From: an uncultured Clostridia bacterium
Lineage (GTDB): Bacteria > Bacillota > Clostridia > TANB77 > CAG-508
Assembly (NCBI GenBank): GCA_944390295.1
Contig: CALXPV010000003.1
Span: 1-44,644 of the forward strand
Length of the DNA stretch: 44,644 nt
Reading direction: 5' to 3'
Every line of letters starts with the position of its first letter. The stretch's first letter is position 1. The translations under genes and the position numbers were made by a program. This document shows, one piece after another, positions 23,995 to 32,854 of this stretch. The notes under the pieces are model-generated. The model ran no database searches. It had not been told where the DNA came from and was given only the letters and a program-made list of their open reading frames with translations.

Positions 23995-25086
23995 ATGAGC
24001 AGAAGCAAAGGAAGAAGAGTAAAAGAAAAACCAAGAAAAAAAGGACATAAAGGATTATTGTTTTTTTCAATAATAGTAATAGTACTAATTGCAGCAATAT
24101 TAAGTGCATATTTTTTTGTGCTAGGTAAAATAAATTTAGTAAATAATGTAGAAATTAATAAGGACAATTTAGCAATTAATAATAACGCCAATGAAGAATT
24201 AAAAGGATATAGAAATATTGCATTGTTTGGAATAGACAGCAGAGCAGAAGACGATTATGGAGAAGGAAATAGAAGTGATTGTATTATAATAGCAAGTATC
24301 AATCAAGACACTAATGCAGTACAATTAATATCAATATATAGAGATACTTATGTGCAAATAGAGAACCATGGACTAGATAAAATAACACATGCATATTCAT
24401 ATGGTGGCCCAGAGCTTGCATTAAATACACTAAATGCAAATTTAGATTTAAATATAGAAGAATTTGTTGCAGTAAACTGGAAAGCAGTAGCAGATGCTGT
24501 AGACTTACTTGGTGGAGTAACTATTGATGTAGAAAAGAATGAAATAAGTCAAATAAATAAATATGTTTATGAAACAGCGAAATCAGTAGGAAAAAAAGCA
24601 AAAAGAGTTACAAAATCTGGGGAGCAAACATTAAATGGAGTTCAAGCTGTAACTTATGCAAGAATAAGAAAAACTAGTGGTGGAGATTACAAAAGAGCTG
24701 AAAGAATGAGAACTGTAATAGAAGCAATGGTTGATGAGGCTAAAACAAAAAGTCTTTCAGAATTGAATGAAATAGCAAATGAAATATTGCCAGAAATTAG
24801 TACTAATATAAGCGCAACAGAAATCCTTTCTTTAATCCCAACAGCATTATCTTTTAACATAGATAAAAGTATAGGATGGCCATATGAAACAAAGGGATAT
24901 TCGCACAATGGCTGGTATGGAATTCCAGTGACACTAAAAAGTAATGTGGAAAAATTACATAAAGAAGTATTTGGACAAGAAGATTATGAACCATCTGAAA
25001 CATTATTAGAAATAAATAAGAAAATAATAAATAGAACAGGATATACATCAGATACATCAGCAGTAACAAATACAACAGTATATTAA
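23995..25086 (+). CDS. LCP (LytR-CpsA-Psr) family glycopolymer transferase
   Basis: 363 residues. Residues 1-20 are a strongly basic cytoplasmic tail, about 21-43 a membrane anchor, and about 70-270 the extracellular LCP domain. Family residues are visible: ALFGIDSRA, GNRSDCIIIASI, LISIYRDTYV, DKITHAYSYGGPE, FVAVNWKAVADAVDLLGGV, and TYARIRK ... DYKRAERMR near 220-235, which carry the arginines that bind the polyprenyl pyrophosphate. LCP enzymes move teichoic acid or capsule from undecaprenyl phosphate onto peptidoglycan. As first gene of the operon it points to a polymer attached covalently to the wall. AAGGAG precedes the ATG, and tagD follows after 19 bases. Confidence 0.9.
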   Translation: MSRSKGRRVKEKPRKKGHKGLLFFSIIVIVLIAAILSAYFFVLGKINLVNNVEINKDNLAINNNANEELKGYRNIALFGIDSRAEDDYGEGNRSDCIIIASINQDTNAVQLISIYRDTYVQIENHGLDKITHAYSYGGPELALNTLNANLDLNIEEFVAVNWKAVADAVDLLGGVTIDVEKNEISQINKYVYETAKSVGKKAKRVTKSGEQTLNGVQAVTYARIRKTSGGDYKRAERMRTVIEAMVDEAKTKSLSELNEIANEILPEISTNISATEILSLIPTALSFNIDKSIGWPYETKGYSHNGWYGIPVTLKSNVEKLHKEVFGQEDYEPSETLLEINKKIINRTGYTSDTSAVTNTTVY

Positions 25087-25105
25087 AAGGATAGGAGATA
25101 ATAAA

Positions 25106-25561
25106 ATGAGAAGAATATTAACATATGGAACATTTGATTTATTACACTATGGACATATTAGACTATTAAAAAGAGCTAAACAATTAGGAGATTACTTAGT
25201 TGTTGCATTATCAACTGATGAATTTAATGCAATAAAAAATAAAAAAGCATATCATAACTATGAAACAAGAAAAAAGATGTTAGAAGCTATAAGATACGTA
25301 GATTTAGTTATTCCAGAAGAAAACTGGGAACAAAAAATAAATGATGTACAAAAATATTATATAGATGCTGTAGTTATGGGAAGTGACTGGAAAGGTAGCG
25401 AAAAGTTTGAAGTGTTACGTCCATATTGTGATGTAATATATTTGGAAAGAACCGAAGGGGTTTCTACAAGTAAGATAAAAAAAGATTTAGGCTTACAAGC
25501 ACCAAAAAAGAATGTAAATCAAATACCAGAAACTAAATTCGAAAGAGAGCATAGAAAATAA
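25106..25561 (+). CDS. tagD: Glycerol-3-phosphate cytidylyltransferase
   Basis: 151 residues, slightly longer than the roughly 130-residue TagD because of a short basic C-terminal tail. It makes CDP-glycerol from sn-glycerol 3-phosphate and CTP, the donor for glycerophosphotransferases. The nucleotidyltransferase HxGH motif is HYGH at 14-17, and the second signature RTEGVSTS is at 115-122. SDWKGS near 93-98 is also typical of TagD. AGGAGA precedes the ATG. The next gene starts one base after its stop, so the two are tightly coupled. It supplies the substrate for the four transferase-fold proteins that follow. Confidence 0.93.
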   Translation: MRRILTYGTFDLLHYGHIRLLKRAKQLGDYLVVALSTDEFNAIKNKKAYHNYETRKKMLEAIRYVDLVIPEENWEQKINDVQKYYIDAVVMGSDWKGSEKFEVLRPYCDVIYLERTEGVSTSKIKKDLGLQAPKKNVNQIPETKFEREHRK

Positions 25562-25562
25562 T

Positions 25563-26684
25563 ATGAAAAAGATAGTTTTAAATATAGGAATAGGCATATT
25601 AAATATTATATATTTTTTTATAAAGTTTGCTAGAACAAAAGATAAAATAACATATATTAGTAGACAATATAATGAAGAAACCTTAGATTTTAAGATGATA
25701 AAAGAAGAAATCGCTAAAAAAGATAAAAACATAAAACAAGTAGTATTAACTAAAAGACTAGATAAAGGGGCATTAAATGCGATAAAATATGTTTTTCATA
25801 TATTTAGACAGATGTATAATGTAGCCACTTCAAAAGTCTTAATAGTTGATACATATTGTATTGTAGCTAGTGTTTTAAACCATAAAAAAAGTTTGAAGAT
25901 AATACAAATTTGGCATGCAAGTGCAGCTATAAAAAAATTTGGATATCAAACTATAGGTAAAACATCTGGAACAGAAAAACAGATTGCAGATAGTATGAGA
26001 ATGCATAAAAATTATAGTTATGTTATATCTCCTAGTGATATAACAACTAATTATTATAGCGAAGCCTTTAATGTAGATAAAAATAAAATTGTTAAATTTG
26101 GACTTCCAAGATTAGACTATATAAAAAATTTAAATAAAAAACAAGAACTTTATGATATATATCCTATATTAAAAGATAAAATAAATATATTGTATGTACC
26201 GACATTTAGAAAAAATAAGAAAATAAAAATAAATGGACTAATAGAAAAATTAGATACTAGTAAATATAATTTAATAATAAAATTACATCCACTAGATAGA
26301 AAAAATTATTCTTTTAAAGAAAGAGAAGGTATAATTTTTGATGATAAATTTGATTCATATGAATGGTTGCAGGTAACAGACAAATTAATCACAGATTACT
26401 CATCACTAGCTGTGGAAGAATTAGTATTAGATATACCAATTTATTTTTATATATACGATATAGACGAATACATAAAAGATCCAGGGTTAAACTTTAATTT
26501 CGAAACAGAGAAAATTGGAAAATATGCAGTAAAAACAGAAGAAGAATTACTAGCTAAATTAGAAGAAGATTATGACTATGAGACTTTAAAAGATTTTAAA
26601 GATAGATACATAGAAGTAGAACCTGGAAAATGTACAGAAAAATTTGGAAATTTTGTAATGGAGTTAATGAAAAATGGGAAATAA
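25563..26684 (+). CDS. CDP-glycerol glycerophosphotransferase family protein (first)
   Basis: 373 residues, a stand-alone Glyphos_transf domain. The two catalytic-type histidines of the TagF/TagB fold are H118 in QIWHASAA and H242 in KLHPLDRK; TDYSS at 277-281 binds the CDP-glycerol phosphates. A hydrophobic N-terminus (LNIGIGILNIIYFFIKFA) may attach it to the membrane. It could be the primase (TagB-like) or a polymerase; sequence alone does not settle which. It follows tagD by one base and overlaps the next gene by eleven bases, so the three form one translational unit. Confidence 0.85.
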   Translation: MKKIVLNIGIGILNIIYFFIKFARTKDKITYISRQYNEETLDFKMIKEEIAKKDKNIKQVVLTKRLDKGALNAIKYVFHIFRQMYNVATSKVLIVDTYCIVASVLNHKKSLKIIQIWHASAAIKKFGYQTIGKTSGTEKQIADSMRMHKNYSYVISPSDITTNYYSEAFNVDKNKIVKFGLPRLDYIKNLNKKQELYDIYPILKDKINILYVPTFRKNKKIKINGLIEKLDTSKYNLIIKLHPLDRKNYSFKEREGIIFDDKFDSYEWLQVTDKLITDYSSLAVEELVLDIPIYFYIYDIDEYIKDPGLNFNFETEKIGKYAVKTEEELLAKLEEDYDYETLKDFKDRYIEVEPGKCTEKFGNFVMELMKNGK

Positions 26685-27939
26685 GATTAAAAAACAAATA
26701 AAAATAATAGCAACAAAAAGTGCTGAAAAAAGTGTATTTTTTAGAAATATATATAGAGGATTATTAAATACATATAGACTAATAATGTATAAAATAAGAA
26801 CAGCAGGAATAAAAGTAGATGAACATACAATAATATTTAGTTGTTTTAATGGACAATCATATACATGCAGTCCAAAAGCTTTATATGAATATATGATAAA
26901 AAGTTCAGAATATGATGAATATAAATTTGTATGGTGTTTTAAAGATGTAGAAAAATATAAATTTTTAGAAGAAAATAAAAATACTGTTGTTGTAAAACAA
27001 GGATCTAAAAAATATCAACAATATCTAGCTAAAGCTAAATACTGGATATTTAATTATAAAATTCCAGATTATTTAAAACCAAAAAAAGAACAAGTATTTT
27101 TACAATGTTGGCATGGAACACCTTTAAAAAGATTAGGATGTGATTTAACACATTTTGATAATGTATTAAATACTGCAGAAGGAATGAAGAAAAGATATAA
27201 AATAGAAGCATCTAAATTCTCATATTTTATATCTCCATCTAAATTTGCAAGTGAAAAATTTATTTCTGCTTGGAATTTAAAGGAAATAGGAAAAGAAAAT
27301 ATAATTATAGAAAAAGGATATCCAAGAAATGATTTCTTATATAATTATACTGAAAAAGATGTACAAAAAATAAAGAAAGAATTAGGGTTAGAAAATGAAA
27401 CAAGAAAAATGATATTATATGCTCCTACATATCGTTCAAATCAACACGAGGCAGGGCTAGGATATACATATAAAGAAGAAGTTGATTTTGACAAACTACA
27501 AAAAGATATAGGTGATAAATATATTATTTTATTTAGACCACACTATTTTATTGCAAATGCTTTTGATTTTGAAAAATATAAAGGCTTTGTATATAATGTA
27601 GCAGGAATAGATGACGTAAATGAATTATATATTATTGCAGATATGTTAATAACAGATTATTCTAGTGTGTTCTTTGATTATGCAAATTTAAAAAGACCAA
27701 TGTTATTTTATATGTATGATTTAGAACATTATAGAGATAAGTCAAATGGATTCTATATTGATTTGGATGAATTACCAGGTCCAATAACAAAAACACAAGA
27801 AGATATGACAAAAGAAATATTGCGTTTAGATAAAGAATTTAAATATGATGAAAAATATGAAAAATTTAATAGTAAATATACATATTTAGATGATGGAAAT
27901 GCAAGTAAAAGAGTACTAGAAGAGGTAATAAAATGTTAG
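26674..27939 (+). CDS. CDP-glycerol glycerophosphotransferase family protein (second)
   Basis: 421 residues. It has the most TagB/TagF-like motif of the set, QCWHGTPLKRLG with H147, then RPHYF with H290 and TDYSSVFFDYANL from 327. An amphipathic basic N-terminus (IKKQIKIIATKSAEK) is typical of the membrane-peripheral enzymes. It adds glycerol phosphate from CDP-glycerol to a lipid-linked acceptor; whether one unit or many is unknown. It starts within the end of the first transferase gene (ATG 26674, eleven-base overlap) with a GGAG-like site inside that gene, and its stop overlaps the start of the following membrane protein by seven bases. Confidence 0.87.
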   Translation: MGNKIKKQIKIIATKSAEKSVFFRNIYRGLLNTYRLIMYKIRTAGIKVDEHTIIFSCFNGQSYTCSPKALYEYMIKSSEYDEYKFVWCFKDVEKYKFLEENKNTVVVKQGSKKYQQYLAKAKYWIFNYKIPDYLKPKKEQVFLQCWHGTPLKRLGCDLTHFDNVLNTAEGMKKRYKIEASKFSYFISPSKFASEKFISAWNLKEIGKENIIIEKGYPRNDFLYNYTEKDVQKIKKELGLENETRKMILYAPTYRSNQHEAGLGYTYKEEVDFDKLQKDIGDKYIILFRPHYFIANAFDFEKYKGFVYNVAGIDDVNELYIIADMLITDYSSVFFDYANLKRPMLFYMYDLEHYRDKSNGFYIDLDELPGPITKTQEDMTKEILRLDKEFKYDEKYEKFNSKYTYLDDGNASKRVLEEVIKC

Positions 27940-30125
27940 ATAAATTAAAAAATATTTTCTATAAAATTATTCTAATAATACTGGCGGTCTTTGTGGCATA
28001 CGTTTGTTATTGTTCAGTATTTAAAATTTATGGAACACAAGAAGAATTAAAGCCAATAATCATAATAATAGGTACTATTTTTATGATTATTGGGCTTATA
28101 AGTGTTAAAAGAATCATAGATAAGGTTGATGAGAAAAAAGTTAATATAATTGCGATTATATTAACTATACTATTTTTTATTCTGATGAGTGTATTTGGTA
28201 ATATATATAAATCTGAACCTACTTATGATTTATCTGACGTAATAAGAGAAGCGAATGCAATGCTTGAAAATAATGGTCAATTTCAAGATGAATTTGGTTA
28301 TTTTAAATCATGCACAAACCAAATACCTTTAGCAATAATGGTTTATTTGATTTTTAAACTTGGATCCATATTAGGATTTGGTGGAAATTCTTTGATGGGG
28401 TTTGCTACTGTAATAAATTCACTATTTATAGCAATTACTGCATTTTTTACATATTTGTCAGTCAAAAAGATGAAAGACTGCAAAGCAGGCTTAATAACTT
28501 TATTGTTTTTTGTTTTAAATCCAATTTTCTATTTGTTTAGTTCATATTTTTACACAGATACTATGTGTATGCCTTTTGCGGCAATAGGTATGTATTTATT
28601 AATATGCTCAATACAAAACCAAGAAATTAAAAAGAAAATTATCTATAGCGTATTATCTGGTTTGGTTTTAGCAATAGGATTTAAAATTAGAGTAGTAATT
28701 GGAATATTAATAATTGGATTTATTATTGCTCAATTTTTAAATAAAGATAGTATAAAAAATAAAGTTATTCCTATTTTTGCTATAATAATAGGATTTATTA
28801 TTGGAGTAATATCTTTTACAATTTTTTCAGAACAATTTGGAATAATAGAAGATAAAAATGAAGAGTTACCTGTAACACATTATTTAATGTATGGTGTAAA
28901 TTTAGAAAAAGACGGCAAATGGAATGCAGAAGACTATAATTATACAACAAGTAATGAAACACATGATGAGAAGGTTGAAGCAAATATAAAGAAAATAAAA
29001 GAAAGACTAAAAGATTTAAAACTATCTGGATTATATGATTTAATATTACAAAAACTTGCTGTAAATTGGTCAAATGGTGATTATGATATAACTGCAAAAT
29101 TAAACTTTGTTGTTGAGGACAAAGCTACAGGTTACGAATTTATAGAAGGAAATAAAAATATTTTCCTAAAATATTATTTGCAGATTTGTAAGTTAACAGT
29201 AATGTTACTATTTTTTGTGGCAATACTTACAGAATTTAAGTCAAGTGGAAACTTTAAATATATTTATATATCAATATTTGGAATGTTTGCCTTTTACTTA
29301 TTGTGGGAAGTATTATCAAGATATAGTTTAACATGTTTGCCATGGATAATACTATTAATTTACATCGGCTTGGAAAAGATTCAAAAAATTATTGAAGTAA
29401 AAAAAGTAAAATTAATATTTTATAATAATAAAGAAAAAACAATAAATACATCTAAAGTTATGAAAAATGTATTAATTATACTTACCGTTTTATCTGCATT
29501 ATTATTAATAATTAATTTTGACAAGTATTGTATTCAAAAAGATGTTTATTATGATAAAGTTACAATGCTTAGAAAAGGTAATTCAGAAGGAATTATAGAA
29601 GATATATATAACAAAAAAATAGAGCAGACATTTGTAGCAAATAAAAAATTTAATAGTATAACTTTAAATTTTAACAAAGACAATGCGAATACTACTAACA
29701 ATAAATATTATTTTGTACTATTAGATGAACAAGAAAATGAATTAGTAAGACAAGAATTTTATAGTAAAGATATTAAAGACGGATTAAATAAAAAATTCAA
29801 ATTTGATTATATTAAACCAAATGGAAAACAAAAATATAAAATTTTAATATATACAGAAGATAATTTAGAAGATTCTATAAATCTAGCTGGGTATAGTGGA
29901 GGAAATAGCTATAATGTATATCCTACTGGAGATATAAAAATAAATGGGGAAGATGTAAAGAACTTAGACTTGTTACTAAAAGTAGAAAACCAAAATAAAA
30001 GAACATACATGAACTGGAAACAATACATTATTATTAGTATTATGATTTTAATAATAGAATTTTTAATATACTATTTATATAATAGAAAAGATACATTACT
30101 GTTAGAAGAATCAATTTCAAAATAA
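27933..30125 (+). CDS. GT-C-like multi-membrane protein (first of two)
   Basis: 730 residues with about ten to twelve hydrophobic segments in the first 470 residues, an extracytoplasmic C-terminal domain (about 525-700) and a last membrane helix. The outer-loop motif SEPTYDLSDVIREANAM is where GT-C glycosyltransferases carry a catalytic acid; FYTDTMCMPF near 210 is shared with the paralogue at 34758-36293 (FYTDTLTMIF). It resembles the GT39/ArnT-like polyprenyl-sugar glycosyltransferases, so it may decorate the exported polymer outside the cell. It has no catalytic assignment beyond that. It overlaps the previous gene by seven bases and is followed by the fusion gene. Confidence 0.7.
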   Translation: MLDKLKNIFYKIILIILAVFVAYVCYCSVFKIYGTQEELKPIIIIIGTIFMIIGLISVKRIIDKVDEKKVNIIAIILTILFFILMSVFGNIYKSEPTYDLSDVIREANAMLENNGQFQDEFGYFKSCTNQIPLAIMVYLIFKLGSILGFGGNSLMGFATVINSLFIAITAFFTYLSVKKMKDCKAGLITLLFFVLNPIFYLFSSYFYTDTMCMPFAAIGMYLLICSIQNQEIKKKIIYSVLSGLVLAIGFKIRVVIGILIIGFIIAQFLNKDSIKNKVIPIFAIIIGFIIGVISFTIFSEQFGIIEDKNEELPVTHYLMYGVNLEKDGKWNAEDYNYTTSNETHDEKVEANIKKIKERLKDLKLSGLYDLILQKLAVNWSNGDYDITAKLNFVVEDKATGYEFIEGNKNIFLKYYLQICKLTVMLLFFVAILTEFKSSGNFKYIYISIFGMFAFYLLWEVLSRYSLTCLPWIILLIYIGLEKIQKIIEVKKVKLIFYNNKEKTINTSKVMKNVLIILTVLSALLLIINFDKYCIQKDVYYDKVTMLRKGNSEGIIEDIYNKKIEQTFVANKKFNSITLNFNKDNANTTNNKYYFVLLDEQENELVRQEFYSKDIKDGLNKKFKFDYIKPNGKQKYKILIYTEDNLEDSINLAGYSGGNSYNVYPTGDIKINGEDVKNLDLLLKVENQNKRTYMNWKQYIIISIMILIIEFLIYYLYNRKDTLLLEESISK

Positions 30126-30162
30126 GAAACATCAAACAATGCAAAAACACAGGAGGAATATA

Positions 30163-32826
30163 ATGAAAAATGCAAAGTATAAATTTTCTGTAGTCATTCC
30201 AATATATAATACAGAACAATATCTAGAAGAAACTGTTGAATCTGTAATAAATCAAACATTTGGCTTCGAAAAAAATATACAAATTATTTTTGTTAATGAT
30301 GGTAGCAAAGATAATAGTAAAGAAATATGTTTAAGATATAAAGAAAAATACCCAAATAATATAATTTATGTGGAACAAAAAAATGCAGGAGTAAGTAGTG
30401 CAAGAAATAATGGAATGAATTATATAGAAGGTGAATATGTAAATTTCTTAGATAGTGACGATAAATGGGATAAGGAAGCATTTAAAGAAATATATAAATT
30501 TTTTAAAGAAAATAAAAATATAATGATTGCAAGTGGAAGAAAAAAATTTTTTGAAGCAAGAGAAGATTACCATTTATTAGATTATAAGTTTGAAGAGACA
30601 AAAGTTGTAGATATATTAAAAGAATACCAATTTATACAACTACATATAACATCTACTTTTATAAAAAGCGAAATTGCAAAAAAATATAAATTTAACGAAG
30701 ACTTAAGATATGGCGAAGATGCAAGTTATTTAAATGAAATAATTCTTAAAGAAAGATATTATGGAGTTGTAAGAGAAGCGTTACATTATTATAGAAAAAG
30801 ACTATCTGAAACATCAGCTGTACAAAACAAAGAAAAATCAATAGATTGGTATACTAAAACAATTGAAAAATTTTATAAGAATCTTATAAATAAATCAATA
30901 GAAAATTATGGGAAAGTTATAGAATATATCCAATATTTATTAATGTATGATATTAGATATAGATTTACAAATAAATTGCCAGATTTTCTAGAACCAGAAC
31001 TTAAAGAAAAATACATAGATGACCTTAAGTATTTGCTAAGCCAAATTGAAGATTACATAATTTCAGAAGCTAAGAACTCAAATTCTGAATACAAATTATA
31101 TGCATTATCATTAAAGTATGGCAAAGATATAAGAAAAGAATTAGAATACGATGATGGAAAATTATATTTTAATAATGTTTTAGTAAATAAAATTAGAGCC
31201 AATAAATCTATTTTTAAAATAGATATTTTAGAAGTAGAGGATGAGAATTTAGTTATAGAAGGAAGAGTTCAAACTGTTTTTCCTAAAAAAGACTACGAGA
31301 TATTTATACTTTGTGACGAGAAAAATAAAATAAAATTAAATTTAACTGAAGGAAAAAAGTCTATTATTGCTAAGAATGCATTTATATTGGATAAACAAGT
31401 AATTTATTATTATACATATAAAGCAATAATTCCATTGAAGAAGTGTAAAAAATTAAACTTCATTTTTGAATATAAAAATGCAGGAGAAGATAAGCTTTTT
31501 ATAAGATTTGGAAAATTTGCAAAACTTTCTAATTATTCAGAATCATACTATGCAAAAGGAAAATATATTTTAAAATATTCAAAGAAAAGTATAAAAGTAA
31601 AGAAAAATACATTAAAAAACAGATTAAAAAGAGAAATAAAAAATATGCTTTTCTTATTAAAAAAAAGAGAAATAAAAGTAATTTTTACAAGATTAATATA
31701 TTTTTTAATTCACAAGTTTTATAAAAAAGAAATATGGCTAATTTCAGATAGAAATAATATGGCAAAAGATAATGGGGAAGAATTTTTTAAATATGTAAAT
31801 ACTGTAAATAATAAAAATATAAAACCATATTTTGTAATTAGCAAAAAAAGCGAAGACTACAAAAGAATGAAAGAAATAGGAAATGTAATAAAAATAAAAA
31901 CATTAAAACATAAATTATATTTTATGATGGCATCTAAAATTATTTCTTCACAAGCTAACGACTATGTAATTAATGCTTTTGGGAAAAAAGAAAGATTTTA
32001 TAAAGATTTAGAAAATTTTAGTTTTGTATTTTTACAACATGGAATAACAAAAGAAGATTTGTCAGCTTGGCTTAAAAAGTTTGATAAAAATATAAAACTA
32101 TTTGTAACAGCGGCTAGAAAAGAATATGATTCTATAGTAAATGGAAATTATTATTATACAGAAAATGAAGTAAAATTAACTGGTTTCCCTAGATTTGATA
32201 AGCTAGAAAACAACATGCAAAAAAGTATTGTAATATGGCCAACACAAAGAAGATCATTAGTTGAATGGAATCCAAAAGAGAAAGTTAATTTTTCATATAA
32301 TCCTTATTTTAAAGATTCTGACTGTTACAAATTTTATAATGGACTTATAAATGATGAAAGAATCTTGAAAGTCTTAAAAGAAAAAGGATATAAAATGAGA
32401 TTTGCGCTTCATCCACTACATAGAAAGCAAGCCAAAGACTTTAAAGAAAATGAATATGTAAAAGTTATAAAGGAATCTATTAATTTTGATAAAGAATTTG
32501 CAGAAAATGCTTTATTGGTAACAGATTATTCAAGTGTAGCATTTGATTTTGCTTATTTAAGAAAAAAAGTAATATATACAGAATTTGATAGAGAAGAATT
32601 TTTTAAAGGACAAGTATACGATAAAGGATATTTTGATGTAGAGAAAGATGGATTTGGTCCAGTTTGTTACGATTATGAAAGCACTGTTCAAACAATTATA
32701 GATGCAGTAAATAATGATTGTAAAATAGAAGAAGAATACCTAAAAAGAATAGATAGTTTTTACTATAAATTTGATAAAGATAATTCTAAGCGTGTATATG
32801 AAGCTATATTAGAATTAGATAGATAA
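30163..32826 (+). CDS. Fusion of a GT2 glycosyltransferase and a glycerophosphotransferase
   Basis: 887 residues from ATG 30163, which has AGGAGG at 30151-30156; an ATG at 30139 is in frame but has no site. Residues about 7-230 form a GT-A family 2 domain: SVVIPIYNTEQYL, NDGSKDNS at 45-52, and the metal-binding DSDD at 97-100. A middle beta-rich region (about 335-460) has no clear family. From about 490 on there is a Glyphos_transf domain with H626 (LQHGITKED), H750 (ALHPLHRK) and TDYSS at 787-791. It could alternate sugar and glycerol-phosphate addition on one chain. Such bifunctional fusions are known in Gram-positive glycopolymer clusters. Confidence 0.88.
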   Translation: MKNAKYKFSVVIPIYNTEQYLEETVESVINQTFGFEKNIQIIFVNDGSKDNSKEICLRYKEKYPNNIIYVEQKNAGVSSARNNGMNYIEGEYVNFLDSDDKWDKEAFKEIYKFFKENKNIMIASGRKKFFEAREDYHLLDYKFEETKVVDILKEYQFIQLHITSTFIKSEIAKKYKFNEDLRYGEDASYLNEIILKERYYGVVREALHYYRKRLSETSAVQNKEKSIDWYTKTIEKFYKNLINKSIENYGKVIEYIQYLLMYDIRYRFTNKLPDFLEPELKEKYIDDLKYLLSQIEDYIISEAKNSNSEYKLYALSLKYGKDIRKELEYDDGKLYFNNVLVNKIRANKSIFKIDILEVEDENLVIEGRVQTVFPKKDYEIFILCDEKNKIKLNLTEGKKSIIAKNAFILDKQVIYYYTYKAIIPLKKCKKLNFIFEYKNAGEDKLFIRFGKFAKLSNYSESYYAKGKYILKYSKKSIKVKKNTLKNRLKREIKNMLFLLKKREIKVIFTRLIYFLIHKFYKKEIWLISDRNNMAKDNGEEFFKYVNTVNNKNIKPYFVISKKSEDYKRMKEIGNVIKIKTLKHKLYFMMASKIISSQANDYVINAFGKKERFYKDLENFSFVFLQHGITKEDLSAWLKKFDKNIKLFVTAARKEYDSIVNGNYYYTENEVKLTGFPRFDKLENNMQKSIVIWPTQRRSLVEWNPKEKVNFSYNPYFKDSDCYKFYNGLINDERILKVLKEKGYKMRFALHPLHRKQAKDFKENEYVKVIKESINFDKEFAENALLVTDYSSVAFDFAYLRKKVIYTEFDREEFFKGQVYDKGYFDVEKDGFGPVCYDYESTVQTIIDAVNNDCKIEEEYLKRIDSFYYKFDKDNSKRVYEAILELDR

Positions 32827-32854
32827 TTTTTTATAAAAGGAATGAACATTCTAT

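Noticed and set aside
30139-30162. ATG 30139 as the start of the GT2 fusion
   Set aside because: The AGGAGG site at 30151-30156 lies inside that extension and is well placed for ATG 30163.
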